Part shown: in pieces, positions 1 to 6,978 of the stretch
Numbering within the stretch: position 1 is the stretch's first letter
Layout of the letters: each line of letters begins with the position of its first letter
DNA from: Burkholderiales bacterium
Lineage (GTDB): Bacteria; Pseudomonadota; Gammaproteobacteria; Burkholderiales; SG8-39
DNA length: 8,837 bases
Assembly: GCA_025929745.1 (NCBI GenBank)
Contig: JAICPQ010000105.1
Location: forward strand, 1 to 8,837
Direction of reading: 5' to 3'
Notes under the pieces: generated by a model
The model's database searches: none
What the model was told of the DNA's origin: nothing
Seen by the model: the letters and a program-made list of their open reading frames with translations, nothing else
Made by a program: the position numbers and the translations under genes

Positions 1-665
<665 letters not shown>

Positions 666-1157
666 CTAGACCCGAAGGACGCGGTTGCCGCGCCCAATGC
701 CGCTCGCCCCGGTGCGTACTGTCTCGATGATCGCGCCCTGGTCGAGCGCCTGGATGAAAGCGTCGAGCTTGCGCGTGTCGCCGGTGAGCTCGATGGTGTA
801 GGTATTGTCGGAGACATCGATGACGCGGCCGCGGAAGATGTCGGCCATGCGCTTCATGTCCTCGCGCTCCTTCTGGCCGGCGCGCACCTTGATCAGCATG
901 AGCTCGCGCTCGATGTGCTCGGCCTCCGAGAGGTCGATAACCTTGACCACCTCGATCAGCTTGTTCAGCTGCTTGGTGATCTGCTCGATCACGTCCTCGG
1001 AGCCGGAGGTGACGATGGTCATGCGCGACATCGAGGCGTCCTCGGTCGGCGCCACCGTCAGCGTCTCAATGTTGTAGCCGCGCGCCGAAAACAGCCCCGC
1101 GATCCTGGAGAGCGCGCCCGCCTCGTTCTCCACCAGGATGGAGATGATGTGCCTCAT
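666..1157 (-). CDS. ilvH: Acetolactate synthase small (regulatory) subunit
   Basis: Regulatory subunit of acetohydroxyacid synthase; in this family it raises activity of the large subunit and confers valine feedback inhibition. The protein is 163 residues, the normal length. An N-terminal ACT domain occupies about residues 4-73 and the ALS-type C-terminal domain about 85-157. Residues known from E. coli IlvH to line the valine site are present at the same numbers: N11, G14, S17 and N29. Feedback inhibition by valine is therefore expected (inference). The start at 1157 is set by the MRHIISILVENEAG N-terminus typical of the family. The frame remains open further upstream, but that part is only a shadow of ilvB. 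The ATG overlaps the ilvB stop by one base (TGATG, 1159-1155), which suggests translational coupling and suits two subunits of one enzyme. The stop TAG is at 668-666. Confidence 0.96.
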   Translation of the reverse strand: MRHIISILVENEAGALSRIAGLFSARGYNIETLTVAPTEDASMSRMTIVTSGSEDVIEQITKQLNKLIEVVKVIDLSEAEHIERELMLIKVRAGQKEREDMKRMADIFRGRVIDVSDNTYTIELTGDTRKLDAFIQALDQGAIIETVRTGASGIGRGNRVLRV

Positions 1158-2869
1158 CAAAGATCTTCGTAAAGGATCATTTCCGTGATGCCCTTGCCGC
1201 CGGGCACCATGGGGTAGACGTTCTCTTTCTGGTCGGTGATGAAATCGAGGAAGACGAGGTCGTTCTTCGCCGCGAACGCCTCGCGCAGTACGGGCTCGAC
1301 GTCGCCCGGCTTGTCGACGAGCACGCCGCGGTGGCCGTAGCCCTCGGCGAGCTTGACGAAGTCGGGCAGCGCGTCCATGTAGGACTCGGAGTAGCGGTTG
1401 CCGTGGAAGAACTCCTGCCACTGCCGCACCATGCCCATGTACTTGTTGTTCAAATTGATGATCTTGATGGGCAGCCGGTACTGCTTGCAGGTGGAGAGCT
1501 CCTGGAGGCACATCTGGATCGACGACTCGCCGGTGACGCACGCCACCGTCGCCCCGCGGTTCGCGAGCTGCACGCCCATCGCCGCCGGCAGGCCGAATCC
1601 CATCGTGCCCAGGCCACCGGAGTTGATCCAGCGCCGCGGCTCGTTGAACTTGTAGAACTGCGCCGCCCACATCTGGTGCTGGCCGACGTCCGATGTGACG
1701 AAGGCTTCGCCCCTGGTCACCTCGTACAGCTTCTCGAGCACGAACTGCGGCTTGATGATCGGCGACTTGCGGTCATAGCGCAGGCAGTCCTTCGCGCGCC
1801 AGCCGTCGATCTGTTTCCACCACGCGGAAATGTCCTTGCCCCTCGAGCCCTTGAGGAGCTTGAGCAGGTCCTCGAGCACGTCCGGGATGTTGCCGACGAT
1901 CGGCACGTCGACCTTCACGCGCTTGGAGATCGAGGACGGATCGATATCGATATGGACGATCTTGCGCGGGTTCTGCGCGAAGTGCGCGGGATTGCCGATC
2001 ACGCGGTCGTCGAAGCGCGCGCCGATGGCGAGCAGTACGTCGCAGTGCTGCATCGCCATGTTCGCTTCGTACGTGCCGTGCATGCCGAGCATGCCGAGGA
2101 ACTGGCGATCGGTCGCCGGATACGCGCCGAGCCCCATCAGCGTATTCGTGCACGGGAAACCAAGCTGCTTCACGAGCTCGCGCAGCTCCACCGAAGCGTC
2201 GGAAAGCACCACGCCGCCGCCCGTATACACGAAGGGGCGCTCCGCATCGAGGAGCAGCTGCACCGCCTTCTTGATCTGCCCGGCGTGACCCTTGCGCACC
2301 GGGTTGTACGAGCGCATGTGCACCGTGTCGGGGTAGTGGAACTCGCAGGCGTGCTGCGTCACGTCCTTCGGGATATCGACCACCACCGGCCCCGGGCGAC
2401 CCGTGGCGGCGATGTGGAACGCCTTTTTGATGGTCGAGGCGAGGTCGGCGACGTTCTTCACCAGAAAGTTGTGCTTCACGATCGGGCGCGTGATGCCGAC
2501 GGTGTCGCATTCCTGGAACGCATCGAGCCCGATCGCCTGCGTGGGCACCTGGCCGGTGATCACCACGAGCGGAATCGAATCCATGTACGCCGTAGCGATG
2601 CCGGTCACGGCGTTGGTGACACCCGGTCCGGAAGTCACCAGCGCGACGCCGACTTTCCTGGAAGAGCGCGAATAGCCGTCGGCTGCATGCACCGCACCCT
2701 GCTCGTGGCGCACGAGCACGTGCTTCACCTTGTCCTGCTTGAAGAGCTCGTCGTAGATGAAGAGGACCGCGCCGCCGGGATAACCGAAGACGTATTCCAC
2801 GCCCTCTTCTTGGAGGCAGCGCACAACGATTTCGGCGCCGGTGAGCGTGGTGGTCTTGGCCCGATCCAT
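1157..2869 (-). CDS. ilvB: Acetolactate synthase large (catalytic) subunit
   Basis: Thiamine-diphosphate enzyme that condenses pyruvate with a second pyruvate or 2-ketobutyrate, the first committed step of branched-chain amino-acid synthesis. The product is 570 residues, a normal length. Visible landmarks are the N-terminal GYPGGAVLFIYDEL segment, catalytic Glu56 in VRHEQGAVHAADGY, the SGPGVTNAVTG loop, the central FAD/DHS-like domain with GARFDDRV, and the C-terminal cofactor domain. The cofactor motif, usually GDG...NN, reads G447-E448-S449...N474-N475, so Asp is replaced by Glu and the second Gly by Ser. Metal binding by Glu is chemically plausible, and I recall Glu here in other betaproteobacterial IlvB proteins. 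The ATG at 2869 is chosen over an in-frame TTG at 2905 because the TTG falls inside the predicted -10 box. There is no strong ribosome site before the ATG. First gene of the ilvBHC unit. Confidence 0.96.
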   Translation of the reverse strand: MDRAKTTTLTGAEIVVRCLQEEGVEYVFGYPGGAVLFIYDELFKQDKVKHVLVRHEQGAVHAADGYSRSSRKVGVALVTSGPGVTNAVTGIATAYMDSIPLVVITGQVPTQAIGLDAFQECDTVGITRPIVKHNFLVKNVADLASTIKKAFHIAATGRPGPVVVDIPKDVTQHACEFHYPDTVHMRSYNPVRKGHAGQIKKAVQLLLDAERPFVYTGGGVVLSDASVELRELVKQLGFPCTNTLMGLGAYPATDRQFLGMLGMHGTYEANMAMQHCDVLLAIGARFDDRVIGNPAHFAQNPRKIVHIDIDPSSISKRVKVDVPIVGNIPDVLEDLLKLLKGSRGKDISAWWKQIDGWRAKDCLRYDRKSPIIKPQFVLEKLYEVTRGEAFVTSDVGQHQMWAAQFYKFNEPRRWINSGGLGTMGFGLPAAMGVQLANRGATVACVTGESSIQMCLQELSTCKQYRLPIKIINLNNKYMGMVRQWQEFFHGNRYSESYMDALPDFVKLAEGYGHRGVLVDKPGDVEPVLREAFAAKNDLVFLDFITDQKENVYPMVPGGKGITEMILYEDL

Positions 2870-2901
2870 GTAAATTCGTTCTGGTAGGGGAAAAGCTTTG
2901 C

Positions 2902-2930
2902 ACAATAAAGGCTTGGCTGTGTTGGGTCAA
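2902..2930 (-). promoter_or_regulatory. Sigma70-type promoter of the ilvBHC operon
   Basis: On the minus strand, TTGACC (2930-2925, five of six matches to the -35 consensus) is followed by exactly 17 bases and TATTGT (2907-2902, four of six matches to -10). Transcription would start near 2895, leaving a leader of about 26 bases before the ilvB ATG. That is too short for a leader-peptide attenuator of the enterobacterial ilv type between this start site and ilvB. Position, orientation and spacing all fit; the start site itself is inferred. Confidence 0.7.
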
Positions 2931-2960
2931 GCCGCGCGCGGCCGGTGCGAGAGCGCCTTT

Positions 2961-2969
2961 TGCTAACAT
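2961..2969 (+). promoter_or_regulatory. Possible extended -10 element for the sigma-factor gene
   Basis: TGCTAACAT matches the extended -10 pattern TGn followed by TAACAT (four of six bases of TATAAT). No convincing -35 hexamer lies 16 to 18 bases upstream. Transcription would begin near 2976, just before the ribosome site at 2985, and would leave only the CTG at 2999 as a usable start. If the gene is autoregulated, its own promoter would look different, so this is tentative. Confidence 0.3.
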
Positions 2970-2984
2970 GCCGCGCCAAACAAC

Positions 2985-2990
2985 AGAGGG
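2985..2990 (+). promoter_or_regulatory. Ribosome binding site that decides the sigma-factor start
   Basis: AGAGGG lies 8 bases before CTG at 2999-3001, an ideal Shine-Dalgarno distance. No ATG, GTG or TTG stands in the reading frame at that distance. The upstream candidates GTG 2945 and TTG 2960 have no comparable site. Confidence 0.6.
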
Positions 2991-2998
2991 CCGCCACC

Positions 2999-3583
2999 CT
3001 GGCATCCCGCAGCGAGCTTTCCCAGTTCCTGGAAGGCATCGAGAAGCGCGCGTTTAAGCAGGCGGTGTTCGCCGTGCGCGACGACGAAGCGGCGCTCGAC
3101 ATCGTGCAGGACGCGATGCTGCGACTCGCCGAGAAATACGGCGCGCGCCCGGCGGGCGAGCTGCCGATGCTTTTTCATCGCATCATGCAAAACGCGATTC
3201 GCGACTGGTACCGGCGTCAGAAAGTGCGCTCGCTATGGACCACGCTTCTGTCGTCGCTCAGCCTGGGACGCGGGGACGACGACGACGAGCAAGATCCGCT
3301 GGAAACCATGCTGCCTGAGGGCGGGTCCAACAGCCAGGAGGCGCCGGCCGAGCGCTTCGAACAAGCCCAAGTGCTTGAAATTATTGAACAAGAGATTTCG
3401 CGGTTGCCGGCGCGTCAACGCGAAGCCTTCATCCTGCGTTATTGGGAGGAACTGGACGTCGCGGAAACGGCGCGGGCGATGAACTGCTCGGAGGGCAGCG
3501 TGAAAACGCATTGCTCCCGAGCCGCGCACGCTTTGCAAGCAGCGTTGAGCGCACGCGGTATCACGTTCGAGACAAAATCATGA
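2999..3583 (+). CDS. ECF-like RNA polymerase sigma factor, probable CTG start
   Basis: Directs RNA polymerase to a specific promoter set; the regulon is unknown. From the CTG at 2999 the protein has 194 residues. Sigma region 2 spans about residues 15-82 (KRAFKQAVFAVRDDEAALDIVQDAMLRL start, then WYRRQKVRS). An acidic linker GDDDDEQDP lies near 92-100. Region 4 spans about 125-180, with EISRLPARQREAFILRYWEE followed by a helix-turn-helix at 152-175. Regions 1 and 3 are absent, as in ECF (group 4) factors. The frame is open back to GTG 2945, but the family-like N-terminus MASRSELSQFLEGIEKR and the ribosome site at 2985-2990 point to CTG; no in-frame ATG occurs near the beginning. The gene diverges from ilvB, with 129 bases between the two starts. 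Its stop overlaps the next ATG as ATGA (3580-3583). That neighbour is a small membrane protein that could be its anti-sigma factor (inference). Confidence 0.9.
   Translation: MASRSELSQFLEGIEKRAFKQAVFAVRDDEAALDIVQDAMLRLAEKYGARPAGELPMLFHRIMQNAIRDWYRRQKVRSLWTTLLSSLSLGRGDDDDEQDPLETMLPEGGSNSQEAPAERFEQAQVLEIIEQEISRLPARQREAFILRYWEELDVAETARAMNCSEGSVKTHCSRAAHALQAALSARGITFETKS
3275..3286 (+). repeat. (GAC)4 trinucleotide repeat in the sigma linker
   Basis: Four GAC codons in a row, followed by GAG, encode the acidic DDDDE stretch between sigma regions 2 and 4. Gain or loss of units would change linker length without shifting the frame. Confidence 0.8.
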
Positions 3584-3957
3584 ACGAAATGCAATTCGGA
3601 CACAGGATCCGTCAACTCCTGACTCAGGGGACTAAGGTCAGGCCGGACGTTGCGAGGCGGCTCGCCGCTGCGCGCATGCGGGCGCTCGAGCACCAGCGCG
3701 CCGAGGTTGCGGGCCTCGCATGGGCCGACAACATCGTCGGCCGCATGGGCGGCTGGGGCGGTTTCGCGCTGCGCGTGCTCCTGCCGATTGCGCTCCTCGT
3801 CGGCAGCGGCGCGGCGCTCTACGGCTGGCAACAGAATCGCCTCGCCGCCGAAGTCGAGGAGATCGACGCCCAGCTCCTCACCGATGATCTGCCGATCGAC
3901 GCCTACCTCGATCGCGGCTTCCAGAACTGGTTGAAGAAGCGCGCGGCGGACGAATGA
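3580..3957 (+). CDS. Single-pass membrane protein, DUF3619-like; candidate anti-sigma factor
   Basis: A 125-residue protein without a known function; I recognise it as DUF3619-like from memory. The N-terminal 60 residues are soluble and basic (H8, R9, R11, K19, R21, R26, R27, R32, R34, R40), matching a sigma factor with an acidic linker. One hydrophobic segment at about 63-83 (ALRVLLPIALLVGSGAALYGW region) is followed by a tail of about 40 residues, acidic and then ending KKRAADE. The positive-inside rule predicts N-terminus in the cytoplasm and C-terminus in the periplasm. The ATG at 3580 overlaps the sigma stop (ATGA), and the stop overlaps the next ATG (3954-3957), so all three are translationally linked. 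Size, topology and overlap with an ECF gene resemble membrane anti-sigma factors, but no zinc-binding HxxxCxxC motif is present. The anti-sigma role is inference. Confidence 0.88.
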   Translation: MNEMQFGHRIRQLLTQGTKVRPDVARRLAAARMRALEHQRAEVAGLAWADNIVGRMGGWGGFALRVLLPIALLVGSGAALYGWQQNRLAAEVEEIDAQLLTDDLPIDAYLDRGFQNWLKKRAADE

Positions 3958-4412
3958 CGCGCGCCGCGTGGCTTCTCGCCGCCGCTCTGCTGTGCGGCGG
4001 CGCGCTTGCCGAGCCGCCCGTCGAAGTCCAGCGCAAGGCGGCGCCAGCCAAGGCCAAGGCGCAAGTGCGCCCGGCCTGGGCGGAGCTCACCGCCGAGCAG
4101 CAGCAGATCCTCGCGCCGCTCAAGGCGGACTGGGAAAGCCTCGAGCCCGAGCGTCGCCGCAAATGGATCGGCGTCGCCAAGCGCTACCCGAAGATGCAGC
4201 CGCAGGCGCAGGAGCGCGTGCAGCGGCGCATGCAGGCGTGGGCCAAGCTGACGCCCGAGCAGCGACGCCAGGCGCGCGAGACGTATAAGCAGATCGCCAA
4301 GACGCCGCCCGAGAAGCGGCAGAACCTGCGCGAGCAATGGGCCGAATACCAGCAGCTGCCGCCGCAGGAGCGCGAGAACCTGACCGCGCCCGGAGAGCGC
4401 CGACGCCGCTAG
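3954..4412 (+). CDS. Exported 18-residue-repeat protein, DUF3106-like
   Basis: A 152-residue protein of unknown function, DUF3106-like by its sequence style. Residues 1-19 form a signal peptide (MTRAAWLLAAALLCGGALA) with an ALA cleavage site before E20. C14 is preceded by Leu, so it is not a good lipobox. After an Ala/Lys/Pro linker (20-41), residues 42-149 are six consecutive 18-residue repeats without a single gap: W/Y at position 1, L/M at 4, Pro at 6, Glu/Gln at 7, Arg/Gln at 9. Each repeat probably forms a short helix capped by the Pro. The style recalls LTPEQ-type periplasmic sensors such as CpxP/Spy, without proof of homology. The ATG overlaps the preceding stop as ATGA. Its place after a sigma factor and a membrane protein suggests a periplasmic sensing or stress-binding role (inference). 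Confidence 0.88.
   Translation: MTRAAWLLAAALLCGGALAEPPVEVQRKAAPAKAKAQVRPAWAELTAEQQQILAPLKADWESLEPERRRKWIGVAKRYPKMQPQAQERVQRRMQAWAKLTPEQRRQARETYKQIAKTPPEKRQNLREQWAEYQQLPPQERENLTAPGERRRR
4077..4400 (+). repeat. Six in-frame 54-base units encoding 18-residue repeats
   Basis: Units begin at residues 42, 60, 78, 96, 114 and 132 of the exported protein. Example units are WESLEPERRRKWIGVAKR and WAKLTPEQRRQARETYKQ. Proline recurs at residues 65, 83, 101, 119 and 137 (Ala at 47), exactly 18 apart. The DNA units have diverged considerably, so the periodicity is held at the protein level. Confidence 0.85.
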
Positions 4413-4801
4413 GCGGCGCGACGCCCGGGCTCGCGCGGCGCCTCGCGAGCATGGTGTACGAAGCAGTGCTGCTCTTCGCCGTCGCGTTCTTCGCCGCCTG
4501 GCTCTTCTTCTTCGCAAGCGGCGGCGAGGACACAACTTCAGGCTGGCTGCGCACCGCGCTCCAGGTCTTCATCGCGGCATTCTTCGCGGGCTACTTTTTC
4601 TGGTGCTGGCTGCGCGGCGGTCAGACCCTCGCCATGAAGGCCTGGCATATTCGCCTGGTGGGCGTTACGCCGCGGAAGGCGATGCTCCGGTTCTTGCTCG
4701 CGCTAGCCTTTCTGCCGGCCTCGATCCTATGGGCGCTATTCGATCGGGATCGGCAGTTTCTGCACGACCGCCTTGCCGGCACTCGGCTGGTGAACGCCTA
4801 G
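4337..4801 (+). CDS. RDD-family integral membrane protein, start uncertain
   Basis: A small membrane protein of the RDD family, whose biochemical role is poorly defined. Three hydrophobic segments are visible at about residues 40-60, 74-93 and 116-135 of the 154-residue reading. Family marks are the N-terminal Arg pair in GLARRLASMVYE (R34, R35), the GGQTLAMKAWHIRLV segment (94-108), and the C-terminal FLHDRLAGTRLV containing D144. The usual first Asp is Glu here (YE). Only two ATG starts are available: 4337, which overlaps the previous gene by 76 bases and adds an Ala/Arg-rich leader, or 4451, which gives 116 residues but drops the conserved Arg pair. I list the longer form to keep the motif. 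Neither has a clear ribosome site. The stop TAG (4799-4801) interlocks with the opposing lptG stop. Probably the last gene of the sigma-led unit. Confidence 0.82.
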   Translation: MGRIPAAAAAGAREPDRARRAPTPLGGATPGLARRLASMVYEAVLLFAVAFFAAWLFFFASGGEDTTSGWLRTALQVFIAAFFAGYFFWCWLRGGQTLAMKAWHIRLVGVTPRKAMLRFLLALAFLPASILWALFDRDRQFLHDRLAGTRLVNA

Positions 4802-4813
4802 CGGCGTTCCACC
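4789..4813. terminator. Hairpin across the convergent RDD/lptG stops, possible two-way terminator
   Basis: GGTGAACGCC (4789-4798) pairs with GGCGTT-C-CACC (4803-4813) around a TAGC loop. The stem has ten base pairs with one bulged C at 4809. It spans the ends of both genes. No T-run follows on either strand, so it is not a classical intrinsic terminator. It may protect 3' ends or slow opposing polymerases. Confidence 0.4.
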
Positions 4814-5871
4814 CACCACATCATCATGATCGCCGCCATCAGGAAGGCGAGGCTCGGCACTATGGCGGCGGAGAGCGGGGGCCAGTTCTGCAATAAGCCG
4901 ATGTGCGAGAAGAGGCTGTTCAGCATGTGGAAAAAAATGCCGAGCATGATGCCGAGGAACACCTTGACGCCGACCATGCCGGCTCGCGCCTGCATATAGG
5001 CGAAGGGCAGCGCGAGCGCCATCATGACGAGCGCGGCGAGAGGGTAGAAGAGCTTCTTCCACAGCGCGATTTCGTAGCGCTCGGTGCGCTGGCGGTTACC
5101 GGCGAGATGCTCGGTGTACTTGTGCAGGGCCCAGGCCGACATGCGCTCCGGGCGCACGATGAGCGCGTCGAGCATGTCGGGTGTCACGCGCGAGCGCCAT
5201 TCGAGCTGCGGCTGCTTCTCGATGCGCGGACCCTCGGTCGTGAAATGCGTGCGCATGACTTCGGTGAGGCGCCAGTTACCCTTGCCCGCGTACTCCGCGC
5301 GCTGGGCGAGCGTGATGCGCTGCAGGCGATAGTCCGCGTCAAAGTCGTAGATGCGCACGCCGTTCAGGAGGTTGGTCTGGCGCGCTTCCTTCACATTGAT
5401 GAACGCGCCCTCGTCCTTGAACCACAAGCCGGATGTAAGGTCCTGGCCGATCATCGAGCTCATGGCGCGCATCTTCACCTTCTGCGCCTGCTCCTCGCAC
5501 CACGGCGCCACCCACTCACCGATCACGAACGTGAGCACGACGAACGGGATGCCGACCTTCGCGAGGGCAAGCCCGGCGCGCCCCGGTGAAAGGCCCGAAG
5601 CGCGCATGACGGTGTATTCCGAGTTGCTGGCAAGATGCGCGAGCACATAGAGGGTTCCAATCAGCACCACTACCGGAAAGAGCTCGTAGGCGTGGGTCGG
5701 CATGGAGAGCACCACGAAACTGAAAACCTGCGGCAGGTGGTATTCGACCTTGCCAAGGTCGGCGAGCTCGCGGATGAGGTCGAAGAAGGCGAAGAGCCCG
5801 AGGAAGCCGAGCAGCACGAAGCCGGTGGCGCCATAGATCTGACGCGCGAGGTAGCGTTCGAGCGTACGCAC
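4798..5871 (-). CDS. lptG: LPS export ABC transporter permease LptG
   Basis: One of two inner-membrane permeases of LptB2FG, which extracts lipopolysaccharide from the inner membrane and passes it to LptC and the Lpt bridge. The product is 357 residues, the usual size. Membrane segments fall at about 12-33, 62-82 and 102-121, then a periplasmic beta-rich domain at about 122-265, then segments at 273-294, 302-325 and 333-353: the family's 3 + domain + 3 layout. The cytoplasmic SNSEYTVMRASGLSP region (82-96) is the coupling-helix zone that contacts LptB. The start is GTG at 5871, giving MRTLERYLARQIYG, typical of LptG; there is no strong ribosome site. It lies 14 bases after lptF, so the two are cotranscribed. 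The stop TAG (4800-4798) overlaps the opposing RDD stop. Confidence 0.95.
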   Translation of the reverse strand: MRTLERYLARQIYGATGFVLLGFLGLFAFFDLIRELADLGKVEYHLPQVFSFVVLSMPTHAYELFPVVVLIGTLYVLAHLASNSEYTVMRASGLSPGRAGLALAKVGIPFVVLTFVIGEWVAPWCEEQAQKVKMRAMSSMIGQDLTSGLWFKDEGAFINVKEARQTNLLNGVRIYDFDADYRLQRITLAQRAEYAGKGNWRLTEVMRTHFTTEGPRIEKQPQLEWRSRVTPDMLDALIVRPERMSAWALHKYTEHLAGNRQRTERYEIALWKKLFYPLAALVMMALALPFAYMQARAGMVGVKVFLGIMLGIFFHMLNSLFSHIGLLQNWPPLSAAIVPSLAFLMAAIMMMWWVERR

Positions 5872-5885
5872 GGGCTATCGACCGC

Positions 5886-6962
5886 TCATCGACCGATTCT
5901 CAGGCGGATGAGCTGCATGCGCTGCGCGAACATGATGACGAGCAGCACCACCATCCCGGCGTGCACGAGCCACCAGCCCACGCCGAAGTCCATGCGGCCC
6001 TGAGCGACGCGTGCCTGGCTCACGCTCAGCAGGTTGGAGTACACGATGTAGGTCAGCAGCGCGAACAGCAGGTTAGCCGAGCGGCCGGCGCGCGGGTTGA
6101 CGAAGCTCATCGGGATGGCGAGGAGCACGAGCACGAAGGCCGAGATGGGAATGCCGATGCGCCACAAGAGCTCGCCGAGGTTCTGGTTCGTAGGGTTGGA
6201 AATCAGCGCCAACGTCGGCAGGTTCTTGTGCGTGGGCGTGACCCCCCTGCCCTCCTTGAGCTCGATGCGCGCGGCGTAGCGGTCGAATTCGGTGACCCGA
6301 TACTCGGGATCGCCGGGCGCGCCCTCGTAGCGCCGCCCCTGCTCAAGCACGATGAAGCGATCGCCGTTCGGCGCGGTCTCGGTGTGCCCGCTGCGGCTCA
6401 TGCTCACGCCGCTCTTGGTGCCGTGCTGCGAGCTCACGAAGACGTTCTGCACCGCGCTCGAGTCGCCGGAGACCGACTCGACGAAGAACACGCGCGTGCG
6501 ATTCGCCGTCTCGCCGAACACGCCGGGCGTGACGCGCGACACGTCGTCGCGCTGCTCGATCTTCGACGTGTACTGCCCGGCCATCTGCGCCGCCCACGGC
6601 GAGATGAAGAGCGAGAGCGCGGCGATCACGGCGATCTGCGGCAGCGCGAACAGCATCACCGGCTTGAGCCATGCGGTGAGCGGCTGTCCGGAGGCAAACC
6701 AGATCACCATTTCCGAGTCACGCCAGCTGCGCGTCATCGTCAGCAGTACCGAGATGAACATGGTGAGCGACAGCAGCACTGGCAGAGCGCCGAGCGCGAA
6801 AAAGCCGAGAAATGCGAACACCGCGTCGGAGGGAAACTTGCCGCCCGCAGCCTGGCCGAGGAGGCGAATGAGCCGCGTCGTCACCGCGATGGCGAACAGC
6901 GTCATGAATACGGCGCCCGCGAGACCTGCGAACTCCCTGAGCAGCGCCCGTTGGAAGATCAT
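5886..6962 (-). CDS. lptF: LPS export ABC transporter permease LptF
   Basis: Partner permease of LptG in the LptB2FG lipopolysaccharide extractor. From the ATG at 6962 the protein is 358 residues and begins MIFQRALLREFAGLAGAVF, typical of LptF. Membrane segments are at about 11-33, 50-76, 100-120, 268-287, 296-316 and 330-347, flanking a periplasmic beta-jellyroll domain at about 121-265. The coupling region is SWRDSEMVIWFASGQP (79-94). A longer form from ATG 6992 adds ten residues (MLNSTGRKYR) that do not look like family sequence and would overlap pepA. I prefer 6962, although neither start has a strong ribosome site. First gene of lptF-lptG, and head to head with pepA, an arrangement also known in E. 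coli. lptA, lptB and lptC are not in this window. Confidence 0.94.
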   Translation of the reverse strand: MIFQRALLREFAGLAGAVFMTLFAIAVTTRLIRLLGQAAGGKFPSDAVFAFLGFFALGALPVLLSLTMFISVLLTMTRSWRDSEMVIWFASGQPLTAWLKPVMLFALPQIAVIAALSLFISPWAAQMAGQYTSKIEQRDDVSRVTPGVFGETANRTRVFFVESVSGDSSAVQNVFVSSQHGTKSGVSMSRSGHTETAPNGDRFIVLEQGRRYEGAPGDPEYRVTEFDRYAARIELKEGRGVTPTHKNLPTLALISNPTNQNLGELLWRIGIPISAFVLVLLAIPMSFVNPRAGRSANLLFALLTYIVYSNLLSVSQARVAQGRMDFGVGWWLVHAGMVVLLVIMFAQRMQLIRLRIGR

Positions 6963-6978
6963 GCGATACTTTCGGCCC

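Noticed and set aside
1158..1670. Upstream extension of the ilvH frame
   Set aside because: It is the alternative frame of ilvB. The ilvH product has normal length from 1157, with its stop-start overlap with ilvB.
1331..2887. 518-residue open frame on the plus strand opposite ilvB
   Set aside because: It is fully antisense to a well-supported ilvB, is rich in Arg, His and Asp as expected from reading GC-rich codons backwards, and shows no recognisable domain.
2870..2905. TTG start for ilvB at 2905
   Set aside because: It lies within the predicted -10 hexamer, and the added residues MCKAFPLPERIY do not resemble the family N-terminus.
3903..4535. Arg-rich minus-strand frame opposite the repeat protein and RDD gene
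   Set aside because: Low-complexity Arg/Leu/Ala composition arises from reversing Ala/Glu/Arg/Gln codons; there is no ribosome site or homology.
6352..6978. 209-residue N-terminal extension of PepA from ATG 6352
   Set aside because: This part is antisense to the lptF coding region and has no family similarity; PepA proteins begin near MEFSIK, at GTG 6979.
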